Of a stretch of DNA of 64,000 bases, positions 38,801 through 45,770 are shown piece by piece (position 1 is the first letter of the stretch; each line of letters begins with the position of its first letter). The DNA is from Tengunoibacter tsumagoiensis. Its GTDB lineage: Bacteria; Chloroflexota; Ktedonobacteria; Ktedonobacterales; Ktedonobacteraceae. The position numbers and the translations under genes are program-made. The notes beneath the pieces are model-generated. The model had not been told where the DNA came from, did no database searches, and was given only the letters and a program-made list of their open reading frames with translations. The stretch spans positions 4,711,001 to 4,775,000 of the forward strand of contig NZ_BIFR01000001.1 in assembly GCF_003967535.1 (NCBI RefSeq). Direction: 5' to 3'.

Positions 38801-39004
38801 AAAAGCGCCGACTGGCTTGTCGATATGGGCCCAGAGGGTGGCGATGCCGGTGGAAGCGTAGTAGCAGAGGGGACGCCCGAGGAAGTGGCTGAGAACCCTC
38901 GCTCCTATACTGGCCACTTCCTTAAACGCCTGTTTAGTGAGGAAATGGCCCATCATCTAGCACAGGAGCAGCAGAGGGTGCAGCAGGCAGTGGAGTCACT
39001 CTAG
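35807..39004 (+). CDS. uvrA: Excinuclease ABC subunit UvrA
   Basis: UvrA recognises damaged DNA in nucleotide excision repair and loads UvrB. The 1065-residue protein has two ABC ATPase modules: Walker A GLSGSGKSSLAFDT and GVSGSGKSTLITD, signatures LSGGEAQRI and LSGGEAQRVKLA. Zinc modules include CPQCGR, CPTCTGLG, CPDCHGARLK and CEACKGEG/CEVCQGKRYN. It is about 120 residues longer than E. coli UvrA, partly through insertions near residues 220-265 and a Lys/Glu-rich insertion near 500-535 (GKGKKKEPKQNG). Its 3' end overlaps the opposite-strand glycosyltransferase frame by 71 bp. Confidence 0.96.
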   Translation: MPQDKIVIRGAREHNLKNIDVTIPRDKLVVITGLSGSGKSSLAFDTIFAEGQRRYVESLSAYARQFLDKMDKPDVEHIDGLSPAISIDQKGTSHNPRSSVGTVTEIYDYLRLLYARVGHAHCPQCGREVSQQTLQQIVDAVLSLPEGSRILLLAPLVQGRKGEYKNVFEEMRRSGYVRMRVDGKIVDLSDEIELDKQKKHTIEAVVDRLVIRKKAHEDGSQNGTTGLKVAERPALYEVNAAREPHLDEEGLAEPTLPAIAHEEVDQAFRQRVSDSLETTLKLGNGVVLVAVVDGEEILFSEKAACVYCNISLPEIAPRTFSFNSPHGACPTCTGLGTQQEIDADLVVTNGDLSILQGAIAPWSKMISGSQWHQATMEALSKRYDVNLNTPWRELSKEIQKKILYGVDEPLAIRYTPQHGNTRTYNTNFEGVIPSLAKRYQQTESEGVREEIEGFMSARLCPDCHGARLKPEALAVTVAGRNIVQVTQLPINRAQRFFEELEAETPEVAPVVTHEPATISTGKGKKKEPKQNGSLLGDPLQKIRLSDPLVLTHLSARERFIARQILKEIRARLQFLIDVGLDYLTLDRTAATLSGGEAQRIRLATQIGSGLMGVLYILDEPSIGLHQRDNERLIHTLERLRNLGNTLLVVEHDEDTMRAADHIIDIGPGAGEHGGHVVAEGTYDEIVANLNSLTGDYLSRRKFVVTPQERRQGNGNSLVIRGARENNLKQVDVEIPLGKFVAITGVSGSGKSTLITDILYRKLSQTFFRAHEKPGAHDTIEGLEYLDKVIDIDQSPIGRTPRSNPATYTNAFTIIRDLFAQVPESRLRGYMPGRFSFNVKGGRCEACKGEGIVKIEMNFLPDVYVPCEVCQGKRYNREALEIHYKGKTIADVLDMTVEESLSFFENVPSIYSKMKTLFDVGLGYMRLGQPATTLSGGEAQRVKLATELSRRATGRTMYILDEPTTGLHFADVDRLLSVLQRLVDAGNSIVVIEHNLDVIKSADWLVDMGPEGGDAGGSVVAEGTPEEVAENPRSYTGHFLKRLFSEEMAHHLAQEQQRVQQAVESL

Positions 39005-40283
39005 TAAACTCATGATTGTACTCGGAAGTGGGAACCTGGAACTCGGGTTCCCGCTTCCCTTTTTTTCCTTCCAGATGAGGCTCGCCTCCACCATTCTGTA
39101 TCTTGCTCGCATGATTCTGATTGCGGTCCAGCCAGACTACCAGCCCTGACATCATGAGCACAACGATACTGATCCCCAGAAATTTATACAGATGCACAAA
39201 CCAGAGAGCCATCAGTCCAAAGATGGCGGTAAAGCTATAAAAGATATAACAGATCTGGCGTGCATTTAAACCGGTTGATTTCAATCGATCGTGCAGATGG
39301 CTGAGGTCGTACTGCATGGGCGACTGACCCCGATGAATACGGTTGATAATGACGACGGCCATATTGATAATGGGAATGCCCATGACCATTAATGCCAGAG
39401 CGAACTTGGCCCCACCAATAATGGAGAGGACCGCCAGCCCCAGTCCCAGAAACTGTGAGCCACTATCACCCATAAAGATCTTTGCAGGGTTCCAGTTGAG
39501 CAACAGAAAACCCAGCGTTGCCCCGGTAAATAATGCCGCCAGGATCGAAATAGTATACTGTTGCAGCGTCCAGCTAATAATGGTAATACAGGCACTGGTG
39601 ATCACAACCACACCACCCGCAAGCCCATCTACTCCGTCGATCCAATTCAAACTATTCATCATCCCCACCATCCAGAACCAGGTAAAAAGGACTGCCGGAA
39701 TCGCCAGCAGGTTGATGACTGGCTGATGAATGATTAATGTCACCACATCGTGCTGATACCATGGTAAGGCAGGACTCTGGACTGCCGCCTGAAACGGATT
39801 GCTAAAACCGTAGAGAAGTACTCCGTTAAACCGACCATTGAGATAAGGCCCCATCACAATAAAGACCGATAGGGTCTGGGCCAGCAATTTAGGCAGCGGC
39901 TTCATCGGTTTGAGATCATCATATGCGTGCACAGCGACGATCAAGGTGGCTGCCACCAGGAAGAGCCAGTAGCTGGTGAGCTCGCAATTTTGCGGCCCAC
40001 AAACGCGCAGATCAGGATGGGGAAGATAAAACACAAATGACATGAAGACAAATGAGAGGAAGATTCCAACGCCACCCAGGCGCGCAATGGTATCAGGCTT
40101 ACGCCCCGGCTCAACTGGTCGCGTCCACCCGGACTTGCGATAGAGATAGATAATCAATAGGCAGAAGAGATAAGACAGCAGACAGGCACACGCTCCACCA
40201 ACCAGCAAGGTTACAAGATTGTTAGAGAGAAAGGTGGGGATAAAGAGCAGTAATGGAGTGTGCACTTCACTCATAAAAACCAT
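38934..40283 (-). CDS. WecA/MraY-type glycosyl-1-phosphate transferase
   Basis: A polytopic membrane enzyme (449 residues) that transfers a sugar-1-phosphate from a UDP-sugar to undecaprenyl phosphate, starting cell-wall polymer or capsule synthesis. Signature segments are LNWIDGVDGLAGGVV, the Asp-rich VHAYDDLKPMKPLPK and IFMGDSGSQFLGLGLAV. The WecA/TagO branch fits better than MraY. The start at 40283 has AGGGGG upstream; ATG 40274 is in frame. The last ~55 residues are hydrophilic and are encoded across the uvrA terminator and uvrA's own 3' end. Confidence 0.88.
   Translation of the reverse strand: MVFMSEVHTPLLLFIPTFLSNNLVTLLVGGACACLLSYLFCLLIIYLYRKSGWTRPVEPGRKPDTIARLGGVGIFLSFVFMSFVFYLPHPDLRVCGPQNCELTSYWLFLVAATLIVAVHAYDDLKPMKPLPKLLAQTLSVFIVMGPYLNGRFNGVLLYGFSNPFQAAVQSPALPWYQHDVVTLIIHQPVINLLAIPAVLFTWFWMVGMMNSLNWIDGVDGLAGGVVVITSACITIISWTLQQYTISILAALFTGATLGFLLLNWNPAKIFMGDSGSQFLGLGLAVLSIIGGAKFALALMVMGIPIINMAVVIINRIHRGQSPMQYDLSHLHDRLKSTGLNARQICYIFYSFTAIFGLMALWFVHLYKFLGISIVVLMMSGLVVWLDRNQNHASKIQNGGGEPHLEGKKGKREPEFQVPTSEYNHEFTRVTPLPAAPSAAPVLDDGPFPH
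39024..39066 (+). terminator. Intrinsic terminator of uvrA
   Basis: Arms 39024-39036 and 39046-39058 (one G-T pair) are followed by seven T (39060-39066), 20 bp past the uvrA stop. The same bases encode part of the glycosyltransferase tail on the other strand. Confidence 0.85.
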
Positions 40284-40511
40284 AGAGAGATGCCCCCTGT
40301 AATGAATTATACCAGCGCTGATCTTAACCAACCAGATTGATTATTCGAGATTCCTACGTTCACGGTTATGTTTACTATACGCTCTGGTTAAAGCCAGCGA
40401 CCGTTCTGGACAGCATCTACCCGCCCAGGTATACATGCCGGCCTGGATTACCAACACAGAATAAAAGACAGGCATACCATGTTCCGCCTCTATGCCTTTC
40501 ACACATGAAAG

Positions 40512-41378
40512 CTAGATGGCCACATGCATCAATCGATCCCAGCCGGCGTAATCTTGACGACAAGTGATACGTGCAGCAGGCCATATCTCCTGCAAAAGGT
40601 GGGTGAGCACGTCGCCCTGTCGATAGCCGATCTCCAGGAAGATTTCTCCTCCTTCCCTCAGGGTACCAAATTCTTTGATCTCTTTGCACATTTTCTGTAT
40701 TAGACCTAGCCCATCTGGGCCACTAAACAGGGCAAGATGGGGCTCATAGTCATAGACATCGGACTCTAGATCGGGTATCTCTGCCGTTCCAACGTAGGGA
40801 AGATTGGCACAGAGAATATCAACCGGTTCGGGCAGTGGCGCAATCAGATCTCCCTGTAGAAAACACACACGCTCAAGCACATGATGGCGCTGAGCATTCA
40901 CACGCGCCACTGCTAGAGCATCAGGCGAGATATCACACGCGTAGAGCAATGAGAGGCGTGGCTCTTCAACGGCCAATGTAATGGGGATAGCTCCACTTCC
41001 CGTTCCAATATCAGCTACCAGTGGGACCACTCCAGAGGACAGACGCTGGCGAATAGCCTGCAATGCGCTCTCAACCAGGATCTCCGTTTCGGGGCGGGGA
41101 ATCAGTACACGCCGATCAACAAAAAAATCCAGGCTATAAAATTCCTGGCTCTCCAGGAGGTAAGCAATCGGCTCTTTCTGCTGGCGTCGCTCTAATAGAG
41201 CCTGATACTGCTTCCACTGAGCCTGCTCCAGCTGGCGTTCAGGGTATGCATATAAGATGCTCCGCTCGACACCTAAAACATGCTCTAATAAAATCTGAGA
41301 CTCCAGTCGAGCATTTCTCGGCTCCATCGCTGTGAGAAGCGCTTTCCCCTGCTCTAAAGCCTCCCGAATCGTCGTCAT
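40512..41378 (-). CDS. prmC: Peptide chain release factor methyltransferase PrmC/HemK
   Basis: PrmC methylates the Gln of the GGQ motif in release factors RF1/RF2 using SAM. The protein shows the N-terminal helical RF-binding domain (EPIAYLLESQEFYSLDF, LIPRPETEILVESA) and the SAM site VADIGTGSGAIPITLA. The catalytic motif reads ANLPYV rather than the usual NPPY; the change P to L at the second position is seen in some PrmC proteins. Start at 41378 fits the family length (MTTIREALEQG); an upstream ATG at 41417 is possible. No prfA is adjacent. Confidence 0.9.
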   Translation of the reverse strand: MTTIREALEQGKALLTAMEPRNARLESQILLEHVLGVERSILYAYPERQLEQAQWKQYQALLERRQQKEPIAYLLESQEFYSLDFFVDRRVLIPRPETEILVESALQAIRQRLSSGVVPLVADIGTGSGAIPITLAVEEPRLSLLYACDISPDALAVARVNAQRHHVLERVCFLQGDLIAPLPEPVDILCANLPYVGTAEIPDLESDVYDYEPHLALFSGPDGLGLIQKMCKEIKEFGTLREGGEIFLEIGYRQGDVLTHLLQEIWPAARITCRQDYAGWDRLMHVAI

Positions 41379-41462
41379 TAGACACAATACACTTTCTTCT
41401 AAAGAACCTTCACCCATACAAACGAAAAGAGGGATGGAATTGGCACATTCCTCACCAGAAAG

Positions 41463-42839
41463 TTAAAACCGCCAGCCCTTCAGGTTAAAATGCTCGCTAC
41501 TCAATTGCTGCCATGGCGTTCCTACCTGCTTCACAATCGTCAGGCAGAGAGGCTGAGCAAGGTAAAGAAACAGACAGAGACTATAGAGCAGAACGAGCCA
41601 TTGTAGACCAACTATGGAAAATCCTTTGACAAAAGGATACCATAGGGCACTAAATTCTGGCGTATAATGACAGAGAAACTCGAGAGCATAGCTATTTTGA
41701 GTACATGTAGTAATACGTGAGCTTGCCTGCTCCCATAATGCTCCATCAAGACCAACCCAACAAGAAAGTCCGAGAACGACTAATGTGAGCAGATGAACAA
41801 ACAGTGAAGCATCTCGCCTATGCAGTCGAACTGCCAGTGCAAATGAGGCTGGGATTGCTGCCATTAAAAAGAAGCGCGGCCCCCAGAATAAGCCTCCATA
41901 CCAGGCCCACCAGCGAGCATAGATGAGCACCAGTCCAATCACAAACCCCATCCACCATAAATACACATGATAGATTGGATACTGCTTCTCTTGCTGTATC
42001 TGAAGAAGGGTCTTTCTCACTGGCAACAATAATCCGGGCATAAAAAAGAACAGGCCTTTTCCAAAAGAGAAGAGAATTGAGAGCACCCCAAAGAAAAACG
42101 GGTAACTGAACCCGGAGATCCCTGTATAGGGCATGACTGTCGGAAAACCAGCATCTCCACTATACCCCTGATTCAAGGGGCTACCACGGCGCAGCCAGGA
42201 TTCACCCATGATCAGCAGGCCAACGATGACAAGACAGAGTATATATCGTAGCCGCTTATGATCCATAATGTATTTCAGCAGAAAGAGGCAGAGTCCACCT
42301 ACGGTCGCTGGCGTATTGACAACTGCCAATACAATGGCGCTCCAGCCCAACCAATGAGTTGTTCGCGACACCAATGCGAAGGCACCAAATCCAAAGCAAA
42401 GTGCTGTGAACACCTCACCATAATAATTGGTGAGATGAGCAGGAAACATAGAGGCTGCAATTAAGATCAGGAAAAATTTCCGCAGAAGCGCTGGCTCCAG
42501 TCGATCTTTGAGGAGCAAATAAACCAGTCCTAAACTGATAATAAAGAGGCAGGGATTATACATATCGATAAAGTTTGACGCTGAGTGCCCCAGTATCCAG
42601 AGTGGCAGTGAAAATAAAGGGCCAACAAGGGAATAGCGCGATCCAGGATCATAGAGTTTGTGCAGGTAGAGCAGATTGGACATATCCTGCCAGCGATCCG
42701 TCCCATCTCCACTAATCTGGTGTGGCAGCAGAAACCAGATCTCCAACAGACCCAACAGAATCAAAGCAATCTCAATCCCTGCACGAATCTTTGCCTCTTT
42801 TACACCAATTTCTCTACTTTCAGTACATTTGATTTTCAC
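41463..42839 (-). CDS. Polytopic membrane protein, glycosyltransferase-C-like
   Basis: A 458-residue protein with 10-12 hydrophobic segments. The early ISGDGTDRW stretch lies in the first extracytoplasmic loop, where GT-C enzymes carry acidic catalytic residues. WWAWYGGLFWGPRFFLMA also occurs in mannosyltransferase-like membrane proteins. I infer a lipid-linked sugar transferase but cannot prove it. A GTG start is preceded by AAGGTAAG. It ends 45 bp upstream of prmC's alternative start, so co-transcription with prmC is uncertain. Confidence 0.65.
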   Translation of the reverse strand: MKIKCTESREIGVKEAKIRAGIEIALILLGLLEIWFLLPHQISGDGTDRWQDMSNLLYLHKLYDPGSRYSLVGPLFSLPLWILGHSASNFIDMYNPCLFIISLGLVYLLLKDRLEPALLRKFFLILIAASMFPAHLTNYYGEVFTALCFGFGAFALVSRTTHWLGWSAIVLAVVNTPATVGGLCLFLLKYIMDHKRLRYILCLVIVGLLIMGESWLRRGSPLNQGYSGDAGFPTVMPYTGISGFSYPFFFGVLSILFSFGKGLFFFMPGLLLPVRKTLLQIQQEKQYPIYHVYLWWMGFVIGLVLIYARWWAWYGGLFWGPRFFLMAAIPASFALAVRLHRRDASLFVHLLTLVVLGLSCWVGLDGALWEQASSRITTCTQNSYALEFLCHYTPEFSALWYPFVKGFSIVGLQWLVLLYSLCLFLYLAQPLCLTIVKQVGTPWQQLSSEHFNLKGWRF

Positions 42840-42952
42840 TATCTTACCTTTACGCTTTTTGGCATCATCATATCTCCAGTATGAAAAACTATTAAGTATT
42901 TATACTATACATCCATTTCAGATTGAATGATCAGGATTAGGACAAAAAAAAA

Positions 42953-43039
42953 TTTGCTAACAAGATTGGCACTGTCGTGTCCAGCCCTACCTTCTCAGTC
43001 GTAAGGGCCCAACATTGCAGTGCCAATCTTGTTAGCAAA
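42953..43039 (-). terminator. Terminator of the prkA-yhbH-spoVR operon
   Basis: Perfect 22-bp arms (42953-42974 and 43018-43039) enclose a 43-base loop. On the minus strand the hairpin is followed by nine T, just beyond the spoVR stop. Confidence 0.85.
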
Positions 43040-43045
43040 CAAATG

Positions 43046-44494
43046 TTATTTTTCGAGCGTACTTTTGCTATTGCGCTCTCCGTCATAGGTCAGCAGAATA
43101 CGTTTGCCGTCAAACATTGTCTCCAAATGGACTGGACGGCCCCAGATAGTGTACACATGTTGCAATGTCTTCTCTGCATATCCCAGATCCAGTTCCTGGC
43201 CTTCAAACAGATGCTTGAGGTAGAGCTCTCGATTGCCCCGATAATCACCGTTCTCTACGACCAGATAGGGGTACCCAAAATTGGTCATGTTCGCAACGAT
43301 AGTATCGCGCACTTTCTGCCAGTTCTTCTCTGCAATGACCCAATCATCACCTTCTTTTTTGTATACATAGAGATCGAGATCTTTAACCAGGTCCTCCGTC
43401 AGATAATTACGCAGGAATGAAACGTCGTTGTCAATCTCACGAACCTCAAAGATCTTCTGTCTCCCCATCCCTGGCTTGCGTCCAAGCCGCTCCTGCTCCT
43501 CTGTTGAGGGGCTATCCCAGCGCCGTTCAATATCCTCAAAGATTTTAAAGCCCAGGTAATAGGGGTTCAGAGAGGTTCGCGATGGCGTTAGCACGCTCGA
43601 GTGCAGTTGCGCAAACTCCACAGTCTCTGAATCAGTAATAACGTCCTTATCCCCTAATTGACGCATAATTCGTGAATGCCAGATACTGGCCCAACCTTCG
43701 TTCATCACCTTTGTCTGCATCTGCGGCACAAAGTAGAGCATCTCTGTATGGACAATCTCTAATAGATCTCGTTGCCAGGGCTGAAGATGAGGAGCGTAGC
43801 GTTGGAAGAAGAGAAGGAGATCCTTCTCAGGCTTCTCCGGAAACTTTGGTGGCTTGCCCGGGCGCGCATCGCGCTCCTCCTCGACCTTCTTCGCCTTCTC
43901 TTCCAGGCCCCAGAGATCATCATACTCACTGCTCAGAGGACCAGCTTTCTTGCCAGTGGCATCGTTCTCATTCTCGCGCAAGAGCAGATTATAGTCCACA
44001 TGCTCTTGAATTGAGAGCACAGAGTCCAGAAAACGCTCGACCTCTGCCTTCCCATGGTCAAATTCATACTTGGCAATCCGTTCGGCATGAATACTGACCT
44101 TATCAATCATGCGCCGCGAGGTATGCTGAAAGTAGGCGTTATTCTTAAAAAAGTCGGTATGACCAAAGACATGGGCTGCTACAAAGGTGTTTTGCAGCAT
44201 ATTGTTCATCTCCATGAGAAAGGCGTAACTTGGATTGGTATTGACCACCATCTCATAGATCTTGCTTAACCCGAGATCATACTGCATCTTCTGGCGATGA
44301 TAGGCCTTGCCATGCGTCCAATGGCTAAAGCGGCCAGGAAGACTATAAGATGCAAATTCGTACATAATCGCTGCCGGGACCAGCTCAAAATGGGTCGGGA
44401 AGGGATCAAGTCCAAACTTACGCGCCTCTTCCCAGGCAGCGTCGATACCATCGCGCAGACGTTCCATCTCACTCTGAGCATCATAAATGGTCAT
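43046..44494 (-). CDS. spoVR: SpoVR family protein
   Basis: SpoVR affects spore cortex formation in Bacillus; homologues in non-sporulators form a stress module with YhbH and PrkA, biochemical role unresolved. The 482-residue protein has the conserved YEMVVNTNPSYAFLMEMN, HVFGHTDFFKNN, NEGWASIWHSRIM and NPYYLGFKIFEDIERRWD segments. A strong AGGAGGTGG precedes the start, 18 bp after the yhbH stop. Last gene of the operon, ended by a strong terminator. Confidence 0.94.
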   Translation of the reverse strand: MTIYDAQSEMERLRDGIDAAWEEARKFGLDPFPTHFELVPAAIMYEFASYSLPGRFSHWTHGKAYHRQKMQYDLGLSKIYEMVVNTNPSYAFLMEMNNMLQNTFVAAHVFGHTDFFKNNAYFQHTSRRMIDKVSIHAERIAKYEFDHGKAEVERFLDSVLSIQEHVDYNLLLRENENDATGKKAGPLSSEYDDLWGLEEKAKKVEEERDARPGKPPKFPEKPEKDLLLFFQRYAPHLQPWQRDLLEIVHTEMLYFVPQMQTKVMNEGWASIWHSRIMRQLGDKDVITDSETVEFAQLHSSVLTPSRTSLNPYYLGFKIFEDIERRWDSPSTEEQERLGRKPGMGRQKIFEVREIDNDVSFLRNYLTEDLVKDLDLYVYKKEGDDWVIAEKNWQKVRDTIVANMTNFGYPYLVVENGDYRGNRELYLKHLFEGQELDLGYAEKTLQHVYTIWGRPVHLETMFDGKRILLTYDGERNSKSTLEK

Positions 44495-44512
44495 ATTCCC
44501 ACCTCCTGATAC

Positions 44513-45655
44513 CTATTTACTGGGCACAGCATCGCGTAGAGCAAAGAACTTGCGCAGAGCAGGATACACCTCTTTCTTATCCGAGATCGTGACGGCGGTA
44601 AACTTCTTATCGTTGATCTTATTATATGCCGACATTAATGTACTGGGAGAGCGATAATGGCCCTCGCGAATCTCACCATAGCCGAAGATGTTACACAGCT
44701 CCATCAATTTATTGACCAGCTGGACACAGCGGTCGTTATCCCAGGGCAGGTTGTCTCCATCGGAGAAATGGAAGGGGTAGATGTTCCAGTCGTTGGGATT
44801 AAAGCGCTCTTTAATAATCTGTAGCGCCAGCTCATAGGCCGATGAGACCTGCGTCCCACCACTCTCGCCCTTATGGAAGAATTCGTCCTCGGTGACCTCT
44901 TTGGCTTCGGTATGGTGGCTGATAAAGACAATCTGCACATTGTTATATTTTGTGCGCAGAAACCGTACCATCCAGAAGTAGAAGCTGCGAGCAATATACT
45001 TCTCAAATTCGCCCATCGAGCCAGAGATATCCATCATGGCGATGACGACAGCGTTGGACTGATACTTGATCGTCGGCTCCCAGACTTTGAAGCGCAGATC
45101 TTCCGATTTGATGTCCTTGAATTTGGCATCTCCTTTCGCTGCATTGCGCTTCATATTCTCGATGATCGTGCGTTTTTTATCCAGATTATTCATCGGGCCT
45201 TTTTTGCGCACATCGGTAAACCGAACGGCCTCCGTCTGCATCTCCTGCTGGCGCTTCTGCTCCAGATTCGGCAGACCAAGATCCTCGAAGATGAGTGCCG
45301 ATAATTCCTCCATGGTGATCTCGGCCTCATAGTAATCGTATCCGCTCTCCTTGCCAGCATCACCCTTTTTACCTTTACCTTGCTTGGGCTCCTGGGCCAC
45401 GACATCCCCAACTTTGCTCTTCCCATTCCCCTGCCCACCATGCTGTTGCCGGCCAAAGTCATAGCGGAAACTATATTCTTCCAGCGAGCGGATGGGAATT
45501 CGGACGCTCTTCTTGCCATCAGAGAGGATAATGCTCTCCTCACTGACGATCTCGCCCAGATTCTTCTTGACCGCCTCGCGGATTTTTTCTTTATGGCGCT
45601 CTTGATCGATCTGCCCTTTGCGGTGCAGCGACCAATCATGTTGAGAGACAGACAT
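44513..45655 (-). CDS. yhbH: YhbH / DUF444 family protein
   Basis: A 380-residue VWA-like protein. The MIDAS-type metal site appears as MMDISGSMGEFEKYIARSF, with THETAE-like HHTEAKEVTEDEF and FHKGESGGTQVSSAYELAL further on. The N-terminal basic half includes the IRIPIRSLEEY-type conserved stretch (RIPIRSLEEYSFRY). It always travels with PrkA and SpoVR and probably acts in the same complex. It lies between them here, 115 bp after prkA. Confidence 0.92.
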   Translation of the reverse strand: MSVSQHDWSLHRKGQIDQERHKEKIREAVKKNLGEIVSEESIILSDGKKSVRIPIRSLEEYSFRYDFGRQQHGGQGNGKSKVGDVVAQEPKQGKGKKGDAGKESGYDYYEAEITMEELSALIFEDLGLPNLEQKRQQEMQTEAVRFTDVRKKGPMNNLDKKRTIIENMKRNAAKGDAKFKDIKSEDLRFKVWEPTIKYQSNAVVIAMMDISGSMGEFEKYIARSFYFWMVRFLRTKYNNVQIVFISHHTEAKEVTEDEFFHKGESGGTQVSSAYELALQIIKERFNPNDWNIYPFHFSDGDNLPWDNDRCVQLVNKLMELCNIFGYGEIREGHYRSPSTLMSAYNKINDKKFTAVTISDKKEVYPALRKFFALRDAVPSK

Positions 45656-45697
45656 TGATCATGGTCCTTTCATCTCATCAAATGAGAGGATAGGAGC

Positions 45698-45732
45698 GGC
45701 CCGCTAGTCCTGGGGGCAGAGCTAGACGGGCC
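45698..45732 (-). promoter_or_regulatory. Hairpin in the prkA-yhbH intercistronic gap
   Basis: Arms GGCCCGCTAG (45698-45707) and CTAGACGGGCC (45722-45732) form a stem without U-tract in the 115-bp gap. It could stabilise the mRNA or lower read-through into yhbH. Confidence 0.5.
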
Positions 45733-45770
45733 GTCTCACGCTGATCATACGTATCCTGCTTGGAGCTGCA

